This document shows positions 28,844-42,500 of a DNA stretch of 64,000 bases, piece after piece. Under the pieces are notes generated by a model. The model saw only the letters and a list, made by a program, of their open reading frames with translations. It searched no databases and was not told the DNA's origin. Numbering within the stretch: the stretch's first letter is position 1; the number at the start of each line of letters is the position of its first letter. Location of the stretch: positions 95,869-159,868 of the forward strand of contig WIXG01000178.1 in the NCBI GenBank assembly GCA_009869945.1, written 5' to 3'. Made by a program: the position numbers and the translations under genes. This DNA comes from Mesaphorura yosii (taxonomy: Eukaryota; Arthropoda; Collembola; Poduromorpha; Tullbergiidae).

Positions 28844-31800
28844 TCATTAGTACGTTAAAATAATAACATGCTAGCAACCCAAATCGCAACATGCCATTGT
28901 TTTAACTATTCATGGATCGTGGGCGGTGTCCACGCTTTGTGAATTATAATACAAAGTGAGAAATGAGATGTGTAATAAATATAACATTAGCGGAACCACC
29001 TCATTAAAATTCGGTCAAGTTCGTCTTTTATTCAAGATTCTTCACATGACTTACCGAAATCGGAGGTCAATGCACACAGCAAATAATTAAATTGAGGAAG
29101 TGGCTGACATGTCAGACTATCAGTTCAAATTTACATACAAGTGTCATTTCGATTGGTTTAGTGCACGACGCGCTTCATCTCTTTTCAGCGTAGATTCTCT
29201 GAAGTAGATGCACGTATTTATTTATGTTATGGCCAAGTCATTTCCATAATGTTAACATTCGAGGCCTAATTTCATCATCGTCCCATTAAAAATAATGTGA
29301 GCTAATTAAGCACTTGTTTTTCTCCTCGTTTCCAACACACTTTACCTCGTTCGTTTGCGCCGTGCAATCACAATCGTGCTTCTTTCACAGTTCTTTTTCG
29401 TTTCTAATTATAAATCTTTCCTGCTCATAGCGTCACGAGCGACTCGTATACACTTCTCAACTTCTCACTAAACGTTAGTCATACTATTTAGCCTTTCAAG
29501 TTCTTATTAAACAAAAACAAGAACATGAGAAATTATGAGTTTCCACTCGCGAATCTGCTAAAACATCAAGAGCAAGGATTTGCATTAAAAAACAAAAGCT
29601 CTTTCCAGTTTTCACCAAGCTCACGTTCACGGTCTCTTTCTCTTCTGTAATATTTTCTCCGTAATTCCATTAAAGAATCAACAACGCGTAAATGATTATA
29701 AAGTATTTGTGTAATGCATAGTTTCTCTCTTCTACTACATCTCGCCTATGATTCATTCAAATGTGTCTGATTTGGCAGCACACCTTTACGTTGCACGCGC
29801 TTAACCCGAACTGCGCTATGCAATATGTGTCTGCAATAATTCCAGAGTAAATGATCGGAGACTCGGGTCGTTCTGGTTGAACTTCTCTCATTCATTTACT
29901 TTCAGCGAAAACACGGGAAACAAATAGGCTTAACCGCCTCTTTTCTATGTATTTGCGTAAATTATTACTGTCATCACATCATTATCACTGCTCCTAATGA
30001 TTTTAAAATGCTAAACCGTTCCAGCGAGTCAATGAAACGAAAAGAGTCTGACTAATACATTTCCTGGTTGTTGCAACAGTGAATGCGATTTCACGAATTA
30101 GAATTCATCACGTGTGATGTGCGTTAATGTGGTCATCAGCCTCAAATTATGCATGCGAGTGAGACGCGAATCGCTTTCAAAATGTAGCGATGCCAACTCT
30201 CGTCCGCCGTCCGTTTGCGCTGACCGAGTCTGTCCTGTAATACATTTGCGAAATGTGGGTTGAGAATGCCAATAATATCAAATTATAGTGCCAGCCTAAT
30301 ATGGTATCAATAGATTGGTTTATTTATTAATTTATTCTTGGTGGGACATTGTCTCAATCTTTTGTTCGTAAAATCTCTGTGTTATAATATAATATTAAAT
30401 AATATGTAATCAAACACATTCTCATCGCAATGAAACACTTCCTAACCTATTCAACGACTTGTAACATGTAGCGTGATAGTATTGATTATTCTTTTTCACA
30501 ACTACGTAAACATAAATCAGCGGTCGAATAAAACTATACAGCCATGTACTCTTACTGTACGGTGTAATCAAACTTCTTTACATGATTACGGTAAGGTTTA
30601 ATTATCATTAACTAAAGCTTCGAATCTACATGTATTAATCAAAATTAGTACATGTCTTGATACTTTGGTTTGGTAGCCGTTTCGCTCTGGACAACAGAGT
30701 CAAAACACTTACGAGTAGTTTGCATACGCAGTAACCGTAGCCGTAGTCTAAACCTGTCATCGTAATGTGTCCAATAAAACTCTCATTAAGATCAGAGTTA
30801 TTTATTTGCTAACCTTCCGTGCCCGTGTCAGGGAGGGTGGAGATGCCACCCAAGCAAACATCACTCCAGTTCGACGCCTAATTAACTTACGGGTACGGCA
30901 CAAGTGGGCGAGCGAACAGGCGAAGGTAATTATTCAAACTTCCATTACGGACCTCTCGCTTCTGTGATTAATGAACTAAAATCTAGAGTATTAGCACAAC
31001 TCATTCAGCAATCTCAGTCAGAACAATAAAAATTAAATAACGCTAACACGCGTCAAGTCTCGTAACAAAATATTGAATTTCTATTCTCTGGGAATCTAAT
31101 TACTTTTTCTCTCTTTATATCCTAAGAAGATCAATATTTAAAAAAAACGCGTTTGATAACTTTGCGCTGCGGAGAAAAGAGGCAACATCAACTCAGCCAG
31201 CCACCAACTTAGCATCGCAGGTGATTATTCTCCACTATGCACATTACTCATTAAGGCGTACCACGAAATGATAAGCCACAGCAGTGTGGCAGTGGTGAGC
31301 ATGGAACGGAACGTGCATGCATTCGAATCGGTTCAAGTAGTGGGTGAAGTTTGATTCCCGTCGCTCCCCTCACCAATTGGAAACTTCATCGTTTGATAAA
31401 TGAAATCTCTGCATTCCCTGCCGAGCGCCATTGAAGTCTGCTTGAGTCTGGCTGCTTTGCTTTCACTTCCCCTCGTCACCTGCACAAGAATAGAAAAAAT
31501 GAAAATATTACAAGTTGTTCATTCAGGTGGGTGACTGATTGATCGCGTTCACTCAGGAGTGGGAGACCACGCGACAGTGCAACGACAGCGACATTGAGCA
31601 AGGTTCCCTGATTGGGGACAAGAAACAAATTTTACACTCTGTAATTGGAAATTACCGAGATTTCTTTTCATGTGCATAATTTGAATGCATATGCATGGTT
31701 GAGCGAAGTGGGTAAGCAAATAAGCATAAAGTACCCATTCTACATAAGCAAAAGCATTAAGTTCTGCGAGTGTGTATCGCCGATGTTATCTGTTCCAAAT

Positions 31801-34021
31801 TATGAAAAATGAACGTGTGTCGCGTCAGGCTGAACGTCGAGCGTGTGCGTGTAGTTATCGACTTTTTAGACTCACTGTATTATTTGGAGAAAGGCACAGG
31901 TAAAAAGGAAGCGAGAAGACAGCGGGACGCTGACGCGGGCGCGCTTTGGCTGTTGAAATTGTAACGGAGATACGTACTACTAATAATAAAATAGATTTGA
32001 GTGGAGAGCCCACGCATCACAGCATTCACCCACTCGTCAGTCAGTCAACGCGAATAACAAAAGCAAATGAAAAGCGGTCGCTAGGAAAATGCAATGTGAC
32101 TACAACACAATTGACTGACTACTATTATTATTACCGTGTGCGGTACGCGTTGACGTTGCCATTCATTTCAGGCATATAACTATAATATAAATACCACACT
32201 CGTACTCTCACGCGTACTCGTACTTTCACGCTTCCATGAATGGCAACTAGGTGAGAGCGGTAGCATTTAATGATCTAGTCGGTTATACTCGTGGAATACT
32301 CGTTTACGGTTCTGGTCTTGTGTAACAACAAAGAACCCAACAAAAATGTGAACGCACAATTGTGAGGATGTGCGTTCCCGTAGTGCAACCGAGGAGAAAG
32401 TTAAAACGAGATCTGATAATGAAAGCGAAATGACGATTTTCCTCTCGTCTTGTTATTGTGCCACGAGACCATTTTTCCAGTCTGCGCCCGTTTTGTTTTC
32501 AAGTTCCTCGCAATTCCAAGCGAGAATGAAAGTGCGGCATAGGAAAGACGGAACTTTTCAGGGGAATTGAACTCTTTCGAGTAGAGTTGGTAAAGTGTGT
32601 GCCCAAATAGACCGCCGCGTCTCGAGAGCTGCAGCTTGTCAACCAGTCAAGTGTTTATATTTAACTTATCAAGTGTATTGAGCAGACGTTTCAGACAGTT
32701 TTAGCACAAGCTGGAAAAGTTAATATGAATGCAGACGGAAGTCTTCGCCAGAGACAGAAATAGAGCGCAAAAGTTGCCCTGCATTTGCTTCACAAACTTC
32801 ACGGTGTTGAGACGGTTTAGTTCAAGCTATGCGTGAGTGAGACAGAGGCGGCGTCAAAATGTGGCGTCCAAAATAAAATCAGAGAGAAACGAGGAAACAA
32901 AATTCGTTTGGAAAGTGAGTAAGGGCCGGCTGAAGAAGAGTGACATCCAACACGGGGTTACACGCACAAACACAAGAGAAGCGTGTCCTCAGCCCTGACG
33001 GCCTCACATTTGTTTCCCGATTGATAACATTCGAGCCTCAGAGCAAAGTCTAAACGCATAAGTCGCGTTTTAACGGGAGTGCTGCTTAGCCTTTACTATC
33101 TTCAATTGCGTTCGATGACGAATACAAACTGCCCATTTGAAGACAGTAGACAGTAGAGTCAATTGGTTGATTGTTCATTTGTACAGAAAACGCCAATAAA
33201 TACGGGATAGAAGAGTTTCATTGTTGCATTTCTCAGAAGGATTCGGGCTTACTGGGAATGATTCCCATTCTTTGGAACCAAGTAGTAGTACGATTGAATG
33301 AAAACTTGAAAAGTGTTCGTACTAGTTATTACTCATGAAATGATCTCAAGCTAGGCTCAGGAAACAAGCAAGCCAGAAATGGATAACCGAACTGGCAATG
33401 GCTATAGAAGTATTGAAGAGTCAGTCAGAAGGCCATTGAATTAAGTCAATTAAAGCCAAAGAGAAGGCGAACTAATCAAGGCTCAGGTAGATCGATACAT
33501 ACTCTCAGCGGAACTGAACTCTCAACATTGCACTGCTGTAACTCGACTTGCATTCAGCCGATGTGATTCAAAACCCGCATTCTTTCTCCCTTTCTTTCCG
33601 AAACGCATCAATAAATTAATTCATTTTTGTTTCTCTACGCGCGATAAAAGGATTAAAATTTGCTGCACCGCGCAAAGGGCACAAACCGCACTTTTCTTAT
33701 TGTAAAACCATTAAACGATATTAAAATCCCCTAAGATTAATTTTTGCTTCGTCAGAGGAGTCTTTATCAATAATTTACGGTGCATTTGAGATCATAAGGT
33801 CTTAACCCGGGAGCAAGAACCAAAGTTTTTAATCTGATTCAATTTGAGCGAGGGGAATAAGAAAAAGGTGGAAACGTATGTTAGGCCAATTTTCTATTTT
33901 TCCATATGGGTGAGGAGATGAATGATCTTTGTTATAAGGATAATTAAAAAGCTCCCTTAATTTCAGGTAGTCGTATAAGCAAATGCTGCCTGAGTAATTT
34001 TAATTTTCGTGTGTTCTGAAC
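28844..34021. other. open-frame-poor, AT-rich non-coding block
   Basis: Only three open frames of 60 codons or more occur in 5.2 kb (30767-30967, 31946-32179, 32370-32570), far fewer than elsewhere. It is rich in TAAT/ATTA words. No gene seen. Confidence 0.6.
32198..32233 (+). repeat. 18-bp imperfect tandem duplication
   Basis: Two adjacent copies of ACTCGTACTYTCACGCKT with three mismatches, 5 bp after a TATAAATA (32186-32193). No transcript start or gene could be tied to it. Confidence 0.6.
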
Positions 34022-37000
34022 ATGCGAAAAGAAAACACTAACGAAGGAATATCGGTTTTCTTTGTTCTGCGCGAAGAGTATACAAAATATTGTGTTTCTT
34101 GCAAAAACTCAAGACAGGCAAGTGCCCTCAACGAGTTTCTCATCAGAATTTTGGCATCTGGTAGGCACGGGTGGAGTGCTGCTCCAGTTGGGAAAGAACT
34201 ACTTCAGTTTTAGTTGCAGATAGATGCGGAACATTTTCCAAGGAGGAATAATCTAATCTCAGCTCCTGTGGAATACGGAAGGAAAAGTCAACGACTGACA
34301 CTGAACTGCATTCATCCCATCTCCCCAGCATGAAATGCGGTTAGATATTTGGGACATATGATTATGCCATCATCATTACTCGAGTTGTTGCTGTTCTGCT
34401 GGAGCACATGAGGGGCAGAGGCAACCTTTGAACTTTAAAATAATAATAATCATCGTCGGAGTCATCGCTTTCCAAGAAGAGAAGTTCTATACTAAAGCCG
34501 TCTACACGGTCGCTTCGCCGTGAGCCTACGCGTTTGACGTTTGACAAAATACGTCTGCCGTGGTTGTTTCCAGGAAAGTCCTTGTCTGCCTCGCGTACGG
34601 CACTTGACAAACTTTAATATTAAATGTTTGACTTGGGAGCGGAGCGCAGGCCGACTTGTCTTCTGTCATCCTTTTGTGTAGCACTTCAAATATTTGTCAT
34701 AAATTTGAAATAGATGAAAGATTATTGATCAACTACAGGCTCAACACCGATTATTCATTGGTTTATTTTGGGAGCATGTTTTCGCCGTTCGAAAGTTGCA
34801 GACGTGTTCAATTTTCGGCGTGTCCGCCTGAAAGTGAAAGCGTGTTGTGGTTTATTTTTAGTCCTGAAATTCAAGTTGGTTGTCTGTGCGTGGGATTGCC
34901 TGAGTTGTTTATGCAGAGCGGCCTGACTTTCAAGTGCCTGACGAATCGAGTCTGCAGCCACGCGAGACGACTGTCTTTGATTTTGAGAGCAATGGTATCA
35001 AATTAAAGAGTCTACACTGCTAAATGTATAATTTAATCACGACATGGTTTTGCTTTCATGCTCCTCAAAGCATCCCGACTGCATTATGTAAATGCCACGA
35101 AGTTGCAAATTGGACGTAATGAGAGGAAATGAAAGAGTCAAATTTCAAACATACTCCGAGCGTACGGTAGCGGCTGCGGTTCCGACGATGCTTCGCTGCT
35201 ATTTATAGTAAATAAACACAATTAGCGAGCAGGCATATGATTAAAATCCTTTTTAACTTTAATTACAACTTTGCGCATTATTTCATCAAACAAAATACTG
35301 GTTTTGGTTGCTTCAAGAGAAAAGTAATTACATTAAAAAGTTGTAGCACACTTTTCATAAGCACAAGCATCATGGTATAGACTCGCTGCCGAAACTGGAC
35401 TTAGACTCGAGGTGTCTGAGGTTAGTCGGTCGGTCGGAAATGTCAAAGTGTCCAAATTATAACTCTGAGCTGTCCAAAGGACAGTTTCTGAGGTCATGAC
35501 CTGAACATCGCTTCGCGTTTGCCTTTGGCACGGGGTTGCGTGGAAGCGCACGAAATGATGCAAATGCGAGACGCTATTCTGGAAGAAATTCAAGTTTCGC
35601 ATTCTGCCGAACGGTAATTATTTATTGATTTATTCAGCTTGCATGAGCCTGAGTCAAAAGTTGGCAACGAACGTGGGTGCTATTTATTTTGTCAAATTAC
35701 CGTCTGCCATTGGCCGTTCTCACTGGAGCTCCTATCTGGATGCAGATTTCGGAACATTTAAATTTTGGCTGCCGTTCAGCCTAATCGCATAGTTGAATGG
35801 CGGGAGCAAATAATGGCAGTGAGAAAAATGAGCTTCGGGAATCTCCGAAGATGAATTGGTTTCATTCATCAATTCCGCTACAAAACTGATTGGGTGCAAA
35901 GAAGAGTAACCAAATTACTTTCTGCTCAAGGATGCAAAATTCTAAAACGCGCTGTACAAAAGATGTGGATTTATTAACCCTGCTGCACACAGTGAAGGTA
36001 AAAGAGTATCGACACCGGATTTACATCGCATTTTCATGCACTTGGTATTCGATGTGCTCTTTGCGCAGAGAAAGCGTGCATAAGAGAAAGGAATCATCCA
36101 TAAAGTTTAAAGTAATTGCACGGAGTAGTAGCCGAGCGAGTGAAATAAGTAATAGTCATCTTTCTTCTCTTAACTCGGTTTTTATTTACCGAGCTTGTGT
36201 GATACGCTCCTGCTTCACTGCTTCATTTGTACACTGTATCCATACCAAGTGGTTTGACTTCTAAAAATCAAACTCGTAGTCGCGGCTCATGTGGAGGTGC
36301 AGCAGGAGCGGGAGCAGTGAAGATGAGGGTGTGGGAGGAGTAAGCACGCGTGAGTGAATGGTCGGAACAAGGAGAAGGAAGAGGAAAAGACTTTCACTTT
36401 GGAAAAGAGCCAAATCATTCCAATTCCTCATTCAGCCCAACAAGTAATAATATAATATAATGCCTTGGACTCATCTATCTTACCCTTCTAGGAATTCTAT
36501 TCCAATTTCTATAACCCGCGCACCGAAAAAGTATAGGCAAATGGTAATAATATAGGAAAAAGTTTCAAAAACGTCTCTCACTTTTTTCCCATCGCATTTT
36601 AACTGATGATTTTCTCTCGCTTTTGCTCGTTTCGAAGCACGCTGACTGGTGCAAGTTTGGAGCTGCGAGAGTGTTCCCGTTACTGCTTAATACTTCTCCT
36701 GAATTCAAGGTTTCTTTGGAATCGAGGAAATGAATGTGTGTGGTAGAATGACATTTGAATTGATCACATATAGACCGAGTCACGTAATATTACTTACCGT
36801 CCTATTCGAGCAGGGTAGGCTCTATTTACGCACATCGAGCTCAAAGACTGTGCAGATTACAAGGTGAGTCTGCTCCTGAGACTGCTGCTGCTCTGCCTGG
36901 CAGCGTCTGCACTACTTGAAATTATACATGCTATACACAAGACATCGATAATGGAACCCGATATACTTGTAATACATTACCATTACCCCGTACATGATAG

Positions 37001-37794
37001 ACACAACACAAAAAATACACACCCTAATAAATACACACTTTCACTTTCTTTCACTCTCACCCTGCTCGCTACAGTGCAGAAATCGTGCCGTGGCGTCGGC
37101 CGTCTGAGTCTGGCAACGAGCAGTTTATATGGAAATAGAGAGTTAGCATGTGGATAATATATATTTAAAGGTTGAGTGCATGCACTGAATAAGTAACCCG
37201 ACTGCACTACATTGAACCTAGGTTTATATGTTATTATTTTTCTTTTTCGCTTGCTGCGAGTGTGAGGTCTATTGAGAAGAGATTTTTTTCTTTCTCTTCT
37301 GTCTTGTGCTTTCCCCAGTTCCTTCTTTTGTCCTCAGCGTTTCGCCTAAGATCAAGTTTTCAGGGCATAAAGGAGAGAAAGATGGATTGGAATGGCCCGC
37401 CGTGAAGAAAAGGTATTGAAAAATAAAAGTTAGATTCCTTCCTCAACTTTCTTCTCTTTCCTGCCCGGTTCGAGTGCACGCTCAAATATTATGAGTTCAT
37501 GTGCAGATATAATATTTATTCAGTGTCTGTGCTTCTGTCGGGGCACAAGGTGACACACCGCACTCACTCACACGCACGCACGTTTATGTACGTAAATTAC
37601 CCAAATGCTAATACTGCCGAATTCCCGTTCCGAGTTTGTGCTCACGCAACACACAAACCAAAATGTTGGTACAACTTTTAGGAGGAAATAGATGGATGAT
37701 AGGAGCGACCTGAGATACGACAGATACGACTAAAGAAAGCCAAAGATGGAGAGCTCAATTCCCTTCTGAATTCAGTTTCTCTTCGACTTTTCTC
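34022..37794. other. intergenic, downstream of the kekkon-like gene
   Basis: Chance open frames only. A consensus donor AAG|GTGAGT on the plus strand at 36863/36864 follows a 15-codon open stretch (36819-36863), too short to call. Confidence 0.5.
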
Positions 37795-37800
37795 TTTATT
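37795..37800 (-). terminator. candidate polyadenylation signal of the kekkon-like gene
   Basis: This is the first AATAAA on the minus strand after the TAA at 39034; I saw no earlier AATAAA or ATTAAA by eye. It implies a 3' UTR of about 1.2 kb. Another AATAAA on the same strand lies at 37520-37515. Confidence 0.35.
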
Positions 37801-39033
37801 TGGGTCTTTTCTCTTAAAATGCAACATCTTCGTCAAACTCTCGTCTTGACTCTGAACGTTCGAGACTGCGAGTGAAAGTATTCATCAAAAACACAACCTC
37901 GCTCCGTTCAAACCGCTCGTCGCTGAAATTGTACGATACGTGCGCCAAATGGGCGACAGAATGAGTTGAATAGAGTGGAAATATGGAACCGCATTAGAAA
38001 TAAGTTTTCTTGCTTTCACTCCATTCAATCCATTTGAGAAATTTTGAAAGACGGCAAGACCGCAACTGGAATCCAATCACGGAATGTCAAATGTAAGCCA
38101 GTTATGCGACTTATTTCGCACGCGAATGGCAATGCTACAGGAAAGAAAACGAAGCTTCACGTGCGAAACTTATGAAACGGCTGGCTCGGCTCTTCTCCAG
38201 CCCGCCGCAAGGCAGGTTTGAGTGAAAACGCAGCGCGCGATTCAAGCATGCATAAATTATAGCGAAAGCACAACATGCACTGTCAATGTCTCCCTGACGC
38301 TTTGTTATCATTATCAATAAAAATCAAATAACAAGTACGAAAGCGCGGATTTTTGTGAGACTTTCACACAGTGTGATTTTTTGTCCGTACGCACTTGTCC
38401 CGTCCCGTGTGAATACCATCACAAATATTAAAGGAATTAGTTTAACGTACCTTCTCGTTGAAGTTGGCTGGTCGTGTGTGTGTTGTGCTAATTTTTTCTT
38501 CTTTCGCTGCAATATTGGATCAATATCTTGAATCTATAGCTGCTAGAGAGTATACACGTTCACAGCACGTGAGTATGCATAGCCCGAATTAATATGATTT
38601 CGGTTTACTGCTCCCTTGTTATAAAAATTGCAACACAAATACGACACTCTCATACACTCAACACTGTCTTTCTTATCGTCGAGACAAGTCAAACTGGAAC
38701 GGGAGTCCCAAACATAGTTATGGGTGATTACTATTATTAGGTAGGACGACAAGTTATTACGCCGTGCTCACGACACGGACCGGACAGGTTCAACGTTTTG
38801 CTTGCCAAGACGGAGTTGTTTGGTGGCTTCGTATTTCGACGGTGATTGTGGACAGTCAAAAATATATTACAGGGGCAGAAGAACGGCGATTTGGAGAACG
38901 AGCAGATTTCGCACGATATCGGCGTCATTTGTCCTATCAAGGTACTTGTGCACTCCTCAAACAGAGGCTTGCATCAATTACGTATTCACACTGCACACAT
39001 TCAAGGAGACGTCCGTTTACATTTTGTCGATGT

Positions 39034-39510
39034 TTAGACGTCTGTCCCGCAGTAGCCTTCTTGATAGCCTTCATCTGGCGAGTCTCTTGCAGACGGGGCT
39101 CGGACGATTCGCGTTCCGACTTTATTCTTGCTCCACACACCGCTCATGAGAACACTGGCACTTCCACTTCCTACACCGATAGCACTGCTGTTCCCCGGCC
39201 CGCTTCCGCTCCCGCCGCCTCCATCCAGCATGTGCGCTCCTCCAGCCGCTGCTGCTACGCTGCCGCCGTGGTGGTGGTGCAGTCCTCCGTTGCCGATGAG
39301 GCCGGTACTCCCGGCGTGGTTTGAATGCATTAAACTACTCGCGTTATTAAAGTAATTATTGGGCGTGTGGTGGTCACTATAAACACTATTTTCGTGTATA
39401 ATTGGCAGTCCGTAGTCTGGCGGGTACTCGGTCGAGTAGCCCATGTTGCGATAGCTTTGCTGCTCCCAATTAAGTTCGCTGCTGCTGCTATGCTCTTCCA
39501 GGCCAGTTTC
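39034..39510 (-). CDS. kek: kekkon-like coding exon 7: distal tail with PDZ ligand
   Basis: Acceptor gtgttgcag, 477 nt including TAA at 39036-39034, phase 0. It codes 158 residues: an acidic Ser-rich start, several Tyr-containing motifs (YRNMGY, YPPDYGL, SVYSDHH), Gly/Ser/Ala/His low complexity, then SPDEGYQEGYCGTDV at the end. The Tyr-rich part and terminal T-x-V suggest signalling or scaffold binding. The GC-rich Gly/Ser coding tract leaves the plus strand open over the same place; that is a shadow. Confidence 0.92.
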   Translation of the reverse strand, partial: ETGLEEHSSSSELNWEQQSYRNMGYSTEYPPDYGLPIIHENSVYSDHHTPNNYFNNASSLMHSNHAGSTGLIGNGGLHHHHGGSVAAAAGGAHMLDGGGGSGSGPGNSSAIGVGSGSASVLMSGVWSKNKVGTRIVRAPSARDSPDEGYQEGYCGTDV

Positions 39511-42500
39511 CTGCAACACAGACACAAAATACGGCGTTAGAAGCCCGCCTGAATTATGACACATGTCATACAAGCTTTGAATTAATGTGTGGTGACAAAA
39601 TGTGAATCGCCACGCTGCGAATGCAAATTCAGTATTGTGGGAGGCCTGCTAATCAATACACACAACACGCTTACTCGCATCATTACCACTGAATAATGGC
39701 TATGTTTAGTGCTCTGCGGCTTTTGCTGTAATCATGTTTTATTTACTCGTGCAAAACCCGGGCAATGAATTGCGTGCGTAAACTTTGAGTAATGAGGTAA
39801 CAGATTGTGAAGAAAGTAAACTCGTGACTAACTGGGACTGTGGCCGTATTACGCATAAACATGCATGCAATAAAATCTCTGCCCGTTGCATCACTACGAA
39901 CTACGACCGTCAGTCGTCCTGTATACAAGCAAATATCATCCCACAGTCACATTCGCTCTAATGCTATTTAATGATGCAGACGACGCCTGCTTACTGCTTT
40001 GGGTTCACGTTCAGTTTGGGTTCAGAAGCAAGCAAAATATTGAGCTTCTAATATTTTGTCAAACACATTGTCAAAAGTTAAAAATGACATTTCAGCTGGA
40101 AACTCGTTCTGTCTCTGTCTCGCGTCGTTCCACCAAAGGGAATACGAAATGGCGTCTGCGGTAGTTGACTGAATGCAATGCGGGATAATGAAAGAGAAAG
40201 CGAATGCGTTATGCGTCTAGTGTTTCATTAACTTTCACCACAAACAACACAACGACCTTTCTCCCTGCTCTCTGCTCGAGCTGCACACTCTCGCCCAAGT
40301 CCAGTAGCAGTCGTGACGCATTCTGCTTGAGCTCCAAACACCACACGCACACAAACACAAAGTACAAAACATAATCTGTGAAAGTTTTAAAGCTCTCATT
40401 TCACATGGCAGAGGAAGAGGCACAGCATTGACAGTTTGGAACTGCAGCAAACACATTAAGTTACACAAGTTGGTCGTTCTGGTTAACTTTAGCTGCCTGT
40501 ACACAAACAACGCAGGCAGCTTTGTGAGTATTTTGTACGTTTCCATCGTGCCAAGCCAAACCTAAAGCCGAGTTTGCTTCCACACCAGCATCGTTGAAGA
40601 CGAAGAAACAATAAACTCATCCATCATCATGAAAACTTATATTATTGCCAATGTACAAAAGCTATTCAACACTTTACAGCCGTATTGGGAATTGCCTTTA
40701 TCCTTTCTTTTTTCCGTTTTCATTTCGGGATGCGCAGCGAGGGCGATGATGCTTAGGTTGATGATCCATTACGGAGTGATTCCGTTGAGCTGCGTATGCA
40801 TGCGAACATGCTTTGCGTGTGCGCAACGCGAGGCTTTTCAGCAATTGTAGTGCAGTGACGGCAGTGGAACTCTGGTCATAATCGTAATGCTAAGTGAATG
40901 AGCTATTTAATCTTATCTTTTGGCCTGAAACTTTAAAAAAATACACTGGCACGAGGAAATGAGAAACCAACGAGGAATTTGGATGTAATTCCACGTGAAT
41001 CTGCTTCCGTACGCTTTCTGCGCTGCGTACGGTCGTAAATGAGCAATAATTACGCATTGTTTCCGCATTACACATTTTGAACCCACACTTTCACGCTGCA
41101 TGCCTGTTCAGATAGCAAAACCCAGTGTTGGGAAAGTCCTAGTCTCCAGATCGAAATCTTAACTGTTCTATTTCTAGCTTGCCATGTTGTCTCTTGTTTT
41201 GTTTTGTAAGTTCGAGCCAGCATACGACATTGTGCATGATTTCTCGAGAAATATCCGAGTTTTCGAGAGTCGAGATTGCCGAGAATCTCGATTTCTCTCA
41301 AACGATTCCCTGGTCGAATGACGGCAAGCAGTTGTGGAAGTTGTAGTGGCAGGTTTAAGTCTTTGAATTGGGCGGTAATAATGAACCTCATACGAGGAAC
41401 CACAATGTTCGTTTATGTTAGGCATGGGTCCTATGATGTCAGTCCCTGCTGAACATTCTTTGCTTCTGCCTTCTTCAACTTTCTCTGTTTTCCATGCTTT
41501 CTCTGTGCACTGTGACGAAACCAACTGCGAGTCGTGTCGTGTGATATGATGCAGATAGAGTTGGTGTTGGTGTCAGAGTGAGACAGAGCGCTGCATTGGT
41601 AGTGAATATTGAACGACCAGAATAGTACATGGAGAGAGATAAGGAGCATGCCTTTGCATTATGGAATGAAGTTGGGGATGACGCGATGGCGAACGAGTAA
41701 CCTCGAGGCAAAAGTTAACTACAAGAAAAATTGACTTTGGACAAGTAGAATAATGTTGATCGTCGTGCCGTGCCAGTGCCAGTACATCTTCTAGCCGTCT
41801 GATCTTCCAGGCATAGACCACAAAAATTTTTTGACGATATCCGCCTGCAATGCACGGATTTTTATGGATTGAAATGAGACAGTTTAGTGTTATTAAGCCC
41901 TTTGTTATGATACGCAACATTAAATCTCTGATGCAATCTGTGCAATACAAGCAGACGAGAGACAACGAAGGAGAGTCAGGTATTAAACAATTCTTCCTGC
42001 TCGCGTTGCTTTTCCTTCATGAAACGCAGAAAGGGACACAGAGTGCACTTAATTCTGATGTAACGCATACACCTTGGTTCATTTCAAAGTTGAAAGAGGA
42101 TCATTCGCTCGCATAGTGAAGCCCTGGCCTATCCATCATTTAAATACATGATTCCTCAGTTCAAACCCCGCAGTCACCAGTTCTTGACGCTTAGCCGAAA
42201 TATTTTAAGGGTCTTTCAAAGTTTTGCTGATTTGTCATGATTTCTGAATTCTGCACTTGTGCTTTATTGATGCTAGTATTTGTGAATTAATCAGAGCACT
42301 TTACCTGATACGAGCCGCTGTTATTCGTCTCGAGAATGAGGTCTGGATTGTCAGTCGTGGACTCGTTCTTGTTCTTGGCGAACCCGTTGGGAATGTTGTT
42401 ATGATGCGTATGGTGCTGGGACGTCGGACTCACGTTGACATCGTAATTGAGTCTTGGAGGTTTGACTGGCGTAGACGTGGCAAGAATTTCAGGAGGTTTG

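Noticed and set aside
36864..37157. Frame beginning with an excellent signal-peptide-like stretch (Leu/Ala-rich)
   Set aside because: It has no ATG: the first codon is GTG, which is part of a consensus splice donor (AAG|GTGAGT). In a eukaryote this is not a credible start.
38764..39324. 186-codon plus-strand open frame
   Set aside because: It is opposite kekkon-like exon 7. The Gly/Ser/Ala/His coding tract is GC-rich and leaves the antisense open; the peptide has no recognisable domain.
42151..42175. tRNA T-loop-like ttcaaac
   Set aside because: The flanking bases do not form a T-stem, and no acceptor, D or anticodon arm could be drawn around it.
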